NCBI GenBank assembly: GCA_021799355.1
Contig: JAJZAQ010000028.1
Coordinates: 1-36,058, forward strand
DNA length: 36,058 bases
Reading direction: 5' to 3'
Source of the DNA: Pseudomonadota bacterium
GTDB taxonomy: Bacteria; Pseudomonadota; Gammaproteobacteria; Burkholderiales; Burkholderiaceae_C
A model generated the notes under the pieces. The model was given only the letters and a program-made list of their open reading frames with translations, was not told the origin of the DNA and searched no databases. Below are positions 31,736 to 36,058 of this stretch, one piece after another. A program made the translations under genes and the position numbers. How positions within the stretch are numbered: position 1 is the first letter of the stretch; each line of letters starts with the position of its first letter.

Positions 31736-33118
31736 ATGCCGTCGTCTCCCCACCCGGCTGGAACAGCGCCGCGCCGTGCGCCGACGCTGCGGCAGCAGAC
31801 GGTACGGGCCATGGTGCTTCTGGTGCTGCTGCTGGAGCTGGAGTTCGCCGCAGTGGCCCTGCTGTTCGTCCTGCAGCCGATGGCGCAGCGCTCGGCGCAG
31901 GATCTGGCCGGGCTGATGGTGTTGTCGGCGCAGACCTGGGCCGAATTGCCGCCGCAGACACGCCCGGCGTTTGAACGCGAGCTGCAGGCCCATTACCGCC
32001 TGCGCCTGCAGCCCGGCCTGTCACCACCGCCCGACACCGGGCTGATCCACGGTTTTTACATCGCCTATCTCGAACAGGCGCTGCTGCAGCGGATCGGCCA
32101 CGCCGTGTACTTCCAGCGGCAGACCGACGCCCAGGGTCACGTTTGGCTGTGGACCAGCATTCCCGCCGGCGGTCAGCAGATCGGCGTGGGCGTGGATCAC
32201 AGCCGGATTCAGACTCAGCCGCTGCGCGCGTTGCTCTGGGGGCTGTTGCTCACGCTGCCGCTGGCGGCCTGGCTTGCGCTGTGGTGGGCCCAGCGCATCT
32301 CCCGGCCGGTCGTCGCCATGGAACAGGCGGCGGCAACGCTGGCACAAGGCAACACGCCACAGCGTCTGACTTTGGCCGGACCGAGGGAACTCGTCAGTCT
32401 GGCGGCGCATTTCAACCAGATGGCCGGGCGTATCGACGCTCTGCTGCAGGCCCGCACCACTTTGCTCGCCGGGGTGTCGCATGACCTGCGCACACCGCTG
32501 GCGCGCATCCGTCTTGCGCTGGAGCTGCAGCGCATGCAGCCCACGCCAGAGCGGCTGGATCAGATCGAGCGCGATGTGCAGGCAATGGACCGGCTGATCG
32601 GCGACGTGCTGCAGCTGGCGCGCGGCCTGCAGGCGCAGGCGCCGCAGGACATCGTGCTGTTGCCCTGGCTGCAACAACGGCAACACACCCACGCGGACTG
32701 GGCGCGGGCGCAGGCCACCATGCTGCACGTCGACTGTCCCGCCGATCTGCACGCCTGGGCCGATACGGCGGCACTGCAGCGCGTGGTCGACAACTTCCTC
32801 GCCAATGCCGTGCGCTACGCGCCAGGGTCGGTCGAGTTGCGGGCCACGGCAGCGCCCCAGCCGGGGTGGGTGCGCATCGCCGTGCTCGACCGTGGCCCTG
32901 GCATTCCCGCCGGACAAATCGACACCGTGTTCGAGCCGTTCACCCGGCTGGATGTGGCGCGCACGCCGGGGCAGGGCGCCGGCTCGGGACTGGGGTTGGC
33001 GATTGCGCGGCAACTGGCGCAACAACACGGCTGGCCGATCGGGTTGCAGCCGCGCGAAGGCGGCGGGCTGATCGCCTGGGTTGACGTGCCGCAGTCTGCG
33101 GCCTCAATCCAGACGTGA
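31736..33118 (+). CDS. Sensor histidine kinase
   Basis: This is a membrane kinase, 460 residues from the ATG at 31736; a GTG at 31712, touching the regulator stop, would add eight. Layout: TM1 (AMVLLVLLLELEFAAVALLF, residues ~26-45), a periplasmic sensor of about 110 residues without a recognised fold, TM2 (LLWGLLLTLPLAAWLALWW), HAMP, and HisKA with the phosphoryl-accepting His249 in LLAGVSHDLRTPLARIRL. The ATPase domain has N box VVDNFLANAVRYAP, G1 DRGPGIPAG and G2 GAGSGLGLAIA. It belongs to the EnvZ/RstB-like group. The signal cannot be read from the sequence; the neighbours suggest an envelope, metal or redox stimulus. Confidence 0.93.
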   Translation: MPSSPHPAGTAPRRAPTLRQQTVRAMVLLVLLLELEFAAVALLFVLQPMAQRSAQDLAGLMVLSAQTWAELPPQTRPAFERELQAHYRLRLQPGLSPPPDTGLIHGFYIAYLEQALLQRIGHAVYFQRQTDAQGHVWLWTSIPAGGQQIGVGVDHSRIQTQPLRALLWGLLLTLPLAAWLALWWAQRISRPVVAMEQAAATLAQGNTPQRLTLAGPRELVSLAAHFNQMAGRIDALLQARTTLLAGVSHDLRTPLARIRLALELQRMQPTPERLDQIERDVQAMDRLIGDVLQLARGLQAQAPQDIVLLPWLQQRQHTHADWARAQATMLHVDCPADLHAWADTAALQRVVDNFLANAVRYAPGSVELRATAAPQPGWVRIAVLDRGPGIPAGQIDTVFEPFTRLDVARTPGQGAGSGLGLAIARQLAQQHGWPIGLQPREGGGLIAWVDVPQSAASIQT

Positions 33119-33256
33119 ACCGGCCCGCGGGTGCCGCGCTGCGTCGCGTTTGCGCCTGCGCACCCGCCAAAGCGTCCAGACGACTGCAGCAATGGCGATG
33201 CCACCATAGATGTAGAGCAGCAAATCGACATGCGCGGCAAACCAGTTGGCGTTCAT
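33104..33256 (-). CDS. Possible 50-residue single-pass membrane protein
   Basis: An ATG at 33256 opens a 50-codon frame ending in TGA at 33104, overlapping the kinase 3' end by 15 bases in the opposite direction. The product starts MNANWFAAHVD, has one hydrophobic segment (LLLYIYGGIAIAAVVWTLW, residues 12-30) and a strongly basic tail (RVRRRKRDAARHPRAGSR), the pattern of a real small inner-membrane protein with the tail in the cytoplasm. No ribosome site is visible and I recognise no family, so this could be chance. Confidence 0.4.
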   Translation of the reverse strand: MNANWFAAHVDLLLYIYGGIAIAAVVWTLWRVRRRKRDAARHPRAGSRLD

Positions 33257-33299
33257 CGGGTGTGACGGAGAAAAAAGGATTTGGCACTGCCCCTATCAT

Positions 33300-33321
33300 G
33301 CCGTCAGCGGCGACTGACGGC
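33300..33321. other. Hairpin upstream of pgsA
   Basis: GCCGTCAG and CTGACGGC form a perfect 8-bp inverted repeat with a 6-base loop, 85 bases before pgsA. No T tract follows. It may be an operator or mark the edge of the accessory region. Confidence 0.35.
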
Positions 33322-33406
33322 CGGCACGCAAGCATAGACCAGGTGCGGCGGTCGCCAACACACGTGCCGTTCTGCCTTTGGATCCTGCATTTGCCTGCTG
33401 CCCCTC

Positions 33407-33985
33407 ATGTCTTTGCGTGCGATCAATCTGCCGACTCTGCTCACCTGGGCACGCGTGGCCGCCATCCCTCTGGTGGTGGGCGTGTTTTTTTTGCCGGCAG
33501 ACTGGTTGACCGTGCCCGAACGCAACCTCACGGCCACCGTGCTGTTCGTGCTCAGCGCGGTCACCGACTGGCTCGACGGCTATCTGGCGCGCAAGTGGAA
33601 CCAAACCTCGTCGTTCGGCGCGTTTCTCGACCCCGTGGCCGACAAGCTCATGGTCTCGGCGGCGCTGCTCATCTTGCTGCAACTCGGGCGGATCGACGCG
33701 CTGGTGGCGCTGATCATCATCGGCCGGGAAATCGCCATTTCGGCATTGCGCGAATGGATGGCGCAAATCGGCCAGTCGCGCCGCGTCGCGGTGAGTTACA
33801 TCGGCAAGGTCAAAACCGCGGTGCAGATGGTGGCCATCCCCTTTCTGCTCTACGGTGGCGTGTTGTTCGGGCTGTTCGATACCATGGTCGTCGGCCAGTG
33901 GCTGATCTGGCTGGCCGCCGTTCTGACCCTCTGGTCGATGCTGTACTACTTCCGCATCGCGCTCACCGGGCTGAAGCTGGAATGA
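33407..33985 (+). CDS. pgsA: CDP-diacylglycerol-glycerol-3-phosphate 3-phosphatidyltransferase
   Basis: PgsA makes phosphatidylglycerol phosphate at the inner membrane, the first committed step to phosphatidylglycerol and cardiolipin. The 192-residue product begins INLPTLLTWARVAAIPLVV and has the CDP-alcohol phosphotransferase motif complete: Asp54-X2-Asp57-Gly58-X2-Ala61-Arg62-X8-Gly71-X3-Asp75-X3-Asp79. About five to six hydrophobic segments are present, as expected. In many proteobacteria this gene directly follows uvrC; here uvrC is 8.4 kb upstream. An 80-base gap separates it from the next gene. Confidence 0.96.
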   Translation: MSLRAINLPTLLTWARVAAIPLVVGVFFLPADWLTVPERNLTATVLFVLSAVTDWLDGYLARKWNQTSSFGAFLDPVADKLMVSAALLILLQLGRIDALVALIIIGREIAISALREWMAQIGQSRRVAVSYIGKVKTAVQMVAIPFLLYGGVLFGLFDTMVVGQWLIWLAAVLTLWSMLYYFRIALTGLKLE

Positions 33986-34065
33986 ATCTCGCCAGCCTGG
34001 CCGTCGGCGTGGTCGCGGTCACGGCAGCGCCATCCACCCCTTGACCTCGTTCGTCCTGAGCAAGC

Positions 34066-35169
34066 ATGTCTGCAACATCGTTCGCCTCCCCGCAACGCAT
34101 CGCCGTCATCGCCGGCGACGGCATCGGCCAGGAGGTCGTCCCCGAAGGTCTGCGGGTGCTCGATGCGGCGATGCGGCGGTTCGATCTGCCTCTGCAGTTC
34201 GACCATTTCGACTTCGCCTCGTGCGCGTATTACCAGCGCCACGGCAAAATGCTGCCCGACGACTGGAAACAGCGCATCGGTGGGCACGACGCGATTTTTT
34301 TCGGCGCGGTCGGCTGGCCGCAGACCGTTCCCGATCATGTGTCGCTCTGGGGGTCGCTCCTGCAGTTCCGTCGGGAGTTTGACCAGTATGTCAACCTGCG
34401 CCCGGCGCGGTTGATGCCCGGAGTGCGCTCGCCATTGGTCAAGCGCGACGGCCGTGCCTACGCCGCGGGCGAAATCGACATGCTGATCGTGCGCGAAAAC
34501 ACCGAGGGCGAATACTCCAGTATCGGCGGACGGATGTACGCCGGCACCGAGCGCGAAGTGGTCATCCAGGACACAGTGATGAGCCGCGTCGGCGTCGACC
34601 GGGTGCTGCGCTATGCCTTCGCCCTGGCGCGCAGCAGGCCACGCAAGCATCTCACCTCGGCAACCAAATCCAACGGCATTTCCATCACCATGCCGTTCTG
34701 GGACGAGCGGGTGCGGGCGGTCGCCGCGGAGTTTCCCGACGTGCGCTGCGAACAGTTCCACATCGACATTCTGGCTGCGCATTTCGTGCAGCAACCGCAG
34801 CGCTTCGACGTGGTCGTGGCGAGCAACCTGTTCGGCGACATTTTGTCCGACCTCGGGCCGGCGTGCTGCGGCACCATCGGCATTGCACCGTCGGCCAATC
34901 TCAACCCCGAACGGCGCTTTCCGTCGTTGTTCGAGCCGGTACACGGCTCTGCGCCGGACATTGCCGGCAAAGGCATCGCCAACCCGATCGCGCAAATCTG
35001 GAGCGCAGCGCTCATGCTCGATTTTCTCGGTCACCGCCAGGCGCACGACGCGATACTGCATGCCATTGAAACCGTGCTCGACCCGGCCAGCGGCGCGCCA
35101 CGCACCCCCGACCTTGGCGGCACGGCGCGCACGACCGACCTGGGCCGGGCGGTTGCGCAATGCATCTGA
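34066..35169 (+). CDS. Tartrate dehydrogenase / D-malate dehydrogenase (decarboxylating)
   Basis: This enzyme belongs to the isocitrate/isopropylmalate dehydrogenase family and oxidises tartrate or D-malate with NAD+ and Mn2+/Mg2+. The 367-residue product starts with RIAVIAGDGIGQEVVPEGLR. The substrate region VRENTEGEYSSIGGRMY (~142-158) is the tartrate/D-malate type rather than the LeuB type. The catalytic Lys201 is in TSATKSNGISITMPFW, metal-binding aspartates are Asp234, Asp258 and Asp262, and the NAD region is FEPVHGSAPDIAGKGIANP. LeuB is excluded by the substrate loop. Preference between D-malate (DmlA) and tartrate (TtuC) cannot be decided from the sequence. Confidence 0.9.
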   Translation: MSATSFASPQRIAVIAGDGIGQEVVPEGLRVLDAAMRRFDLPLQFDHFDFASCAYYQRHGKMLPDDWKQRIGGHDAIFFGAVGWPQTVPDHVSLWGSLLQFRREFDQYVNLRPARLMPGVRSPLVKRDGRAYAAGEIDMLIVRENTEGEYSSIGGRMYAGTEREVVIQDTVMSRVGVDRVLRYAFALARSRPRKHLTSATKSNGISITMPFWDERVRAVAAEFPDVRCEQFHIDILAAHFVQQPQRFDVVVASNLFGDILSDLGPACCGTIGIAPSANLNPERRFPSLFEPVHGSAPDIAGKGIANPIAQIWSAALMLDFLGHRQAHDAILHAIETVLDPASGAPRTPDLGGTARTTDLGRAVAQCI

Positions 35170-35230
35170 CGCGCACCAGTCCGGCGCCGCGTGCGCCAGA
35201 CTGGCGGCTAGAATACCGGGTCTTTCAACG

Positions 35231-35260
35231 TTGACAGAGCGAAATCGCCGCCGTTCTAAT
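35231..35260 (+). promoter_or_regulatory. Strong sigma-70 type promoter
   Basis: A perfect -35 box TTGACA (35231-35236) is followed after 18 bases by TCTAAT (35255-35260), five of six matches to the -10 consensus. The start of transcription should be near 35266-35268, about 93 bases before the HU GTG codon. It is the best consensus promoter I see in the window. Confidence 0.65.
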
Positions 35261-35276
35261 CGAGATGCATCAGCCG

Positions 35277-35306
35277 ATCACCTCCCGCCGGGCAGGTGAT
35301 TTTTTT
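35277..35306 (+). terminator. Terminator-like hairpin in the HU leader
   Basis: ATCACCT (35277-35283) pairs with AGGTGAT (35294-35300) around a GC-rich 10-base loop, followed at once by a run of seven T residues including the last stem base. It has the form of an intrinsic terminator, but lies only about 10 bases after the predicted start of transcription of the HU promoter. It may end transcripts of the upstream dehydrogenase gene, act as an attenuator, or end a very short RNA. Confidence 0.7.
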
Positions 35307-35359
35307 AGCGCATCGCCACGACGCAGGCGCACGCATCCTGACCAGAGAGAGGGACACAA

Positions 35360-35632
35360 GTGAACAAGGCCGAACTCATCGAACACATCGCCAACACCGC
35401 AGAACTCAACAAGGCGCAGGCCGCCCGGGCGCTCGATGCCATGATCGACGCCGTGCGCCGCACGCTGAAAAAGGGCGACAGCGTGTCGTTGATCGGCTTT
35501 GGCACCTTCGCCGTGACCAAGCGTGCAGCGCGCACCGGGCGCAACCCGCGCACCGGCGCTGCCATCAAAATCAAGGCGGCCAAGATCCCCAAATTCCGTC
35601 CCGGAAAAGGTCTGAAAGACGCCATCAAGTAA
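35360..35632 (+). CDS. hupB: DNA-binding protein HU
   Basis: HU is a small basic nucleoid protein that bends DNA as a dimer. The 90-residue product has the normal length and the complete signature: N-terminal [20 protein letters not shown], dimer helices, then [20 protein letters not shown] leading into the beta-arm and [14 protein letters not shown] at the C-terminus. The arm contains the Arg-Asn-Pro tip that intercalates DNA. The start is GTG at 35360, with GAGAGGG about 6 bases upstream. A strong promoter and a hairpin with a T tract precede it. The hup or hupB name is by family; IHF is excluded by the core sequence. Confidence 0.95.
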   Translation: MNKAELIEHIANTAELNKAQAARALDAMIDAVRRTLKKGDSVSLIGFGTFAVTKRAARTGRNPRTGAAIKIKAAKIPKFRPGKGLKDAIK

Positions 35633-35719
35633 TCATCGAGAAATCACTCACAGATCACTGCCACCGCCCGCGGCATCGCTGCACACAAACCGCCGCCGAT
35701 GCCAGGGCGTACAACGACC

Positions 35720-35795
35720 GGGTGCTTAGCTCAGTTGGTAGAGCGGCGCCCTTACAAGGCGTAGGTCGGCGGTTCGAACCCGTCAGCACCCACCA
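35720..35795 (+). tRNA. tRNA-Val (anticodon UAC)
   Basis: This is a complete 76-base cloverleaf. Acceptor GGGTGCT pairs with AGCACCC, the D arm is GCTC...GAGC, and the anticodon stem GCGCC/GGCGT carries loop CTTACAA with anticodon TAC at 35753-35755, reading GUA and related valine codons. The T arm is GGCGG-TTCGAAC-CCGTC. The discriminator is A and CCA is encoded (35793-35795). It lies between HU and the PpiD-like gene. Confidence 0.97.
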
Positions 35796-35909
35796 CCGGT
35801 TACCCGTCTCCCCCGTTTTGCTCTTCGCCGCGTGCCGCCGGTGCAAGCAACGCACACGGATGACAGGCCAGGCGATGCGGCGCATCGCTTCCACCCCTGA
35901 CCACCCACC

Positions 35910-36058
35910 ATGCTCGAATCCATACGCAAACACAGCAAATTGATGCAAATCGTGCTGTTCTTGCTGGTTTTTCCGTCGTTTGTGTTGTTCGGCATCCAGG
36001 GCTACAGCAGTTTTCAGAGCAGGGAGAATGCCGCCGCCAAGGTCGACGGCCAGGCCAT
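35910..36058 (+). CDS. ppiD: PpiD-like periplasmic foldase, N-terminus (partial)
   Basis: Only the first 49 codons are in the window. The product starts MLESIRKHSKLMQIVLFLLV with a single membrane anchor (residues ~12-33) and then enters the periplasmic part with AAAKVDGQA. This is the usual start of the PpiD/SurA-like peptidyl-prolyl isomerases, which assist folding of outer-membrane proteins. The catalytic parvulin domain lies beyond the window. Identification rests on the N-terminus and on its place after HU and tRNA-Val, a common Burkholderiales arrangement. Confidence 0.8.
   Translation, partial: MLESIRKHSKLMQIVLFLLVFPSFVLFGIQGYSSFQSRENAAAKVDGQA

Overview
The window is high-GC DNA with closely packed genes. 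It looks like a betaproteobacterium of the order Burkholderiales. The support is an EarP-type EF-P rhamnosyltransferase next to an EF-P carrying Arg32, an Entner-Doudoroff edd-eda pair beside zwf, and the run pgsA, dehydrogenase, HU, tRNA-Val, PpiD-type foldase. I cannot name the genus.

Region 1 (1-17761) is central carbon and glycogen metabolism. After the 3' end of a c-type cytochrome gene come eleven minus-strand genes in a tight series that reads, in transcription order, zwf, pgl, glk, malQ, glgB, glgX, pgm, glgC, glgA, glgP, pgi. Several junctions are ATGA overlaps, so this looks like one operon of about 17.6 kb. It covers glycogen synthesis (pgm, glgC, glgA, glgB), breakdown (glgP, glgX, malQ), glucose capture (glk), isomerisation (pgi) and entry to the oxidative branch (zwf, pgl). 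Divergently, edd and eda (17955-20464) complete the Entner-Doudoroff route. The pgi product appears to lack the usual catalytic glutamate.

Region 2 (20465-24988) is translation and DNA repair: earP and efp on the minus strand, and a family 5 uracil-DNA glycosylase with uvrC on the plus strand.

Region 3 (about 25000-33300) looks like accessory DNA placed between uvrC and pgsA, which are neighbours in many proteobacteria. It holds a frameshifted small periplasmic protein gene and a two-subunit oxidase of the cytochrome bd superfamily. Both oxidase subunits look CydA-like, and subunit I ends in a c-type heme domain. FNR/ANR-like boxes and a 22-nt palindrome lie upstream. A soluble class I cytochrome c follows the oxidase. 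Next is a minus-strand set encoding a DUF2202 ferritin-like lipoprotein, a small secreted His/Gln/Met-containing protein and an unknown protein. This set is divergent from an OmpR-type response regulator and histidine kinase, and the control region between them carries helically phased 10-bp repeats. The oxidase, its likely electron donor and the adjoining envelope module are the best candidates for an under-described system.

Region 4 (33300-36058) is housekeeping: pgsA, a tartrate/D-malate dehydrogenase, an HU gene preceded by a strong promoter and an immediate terminator hairpin, tRNA-Val(UAC), and the start of a PpiD-like foldase gene cut by the window end.
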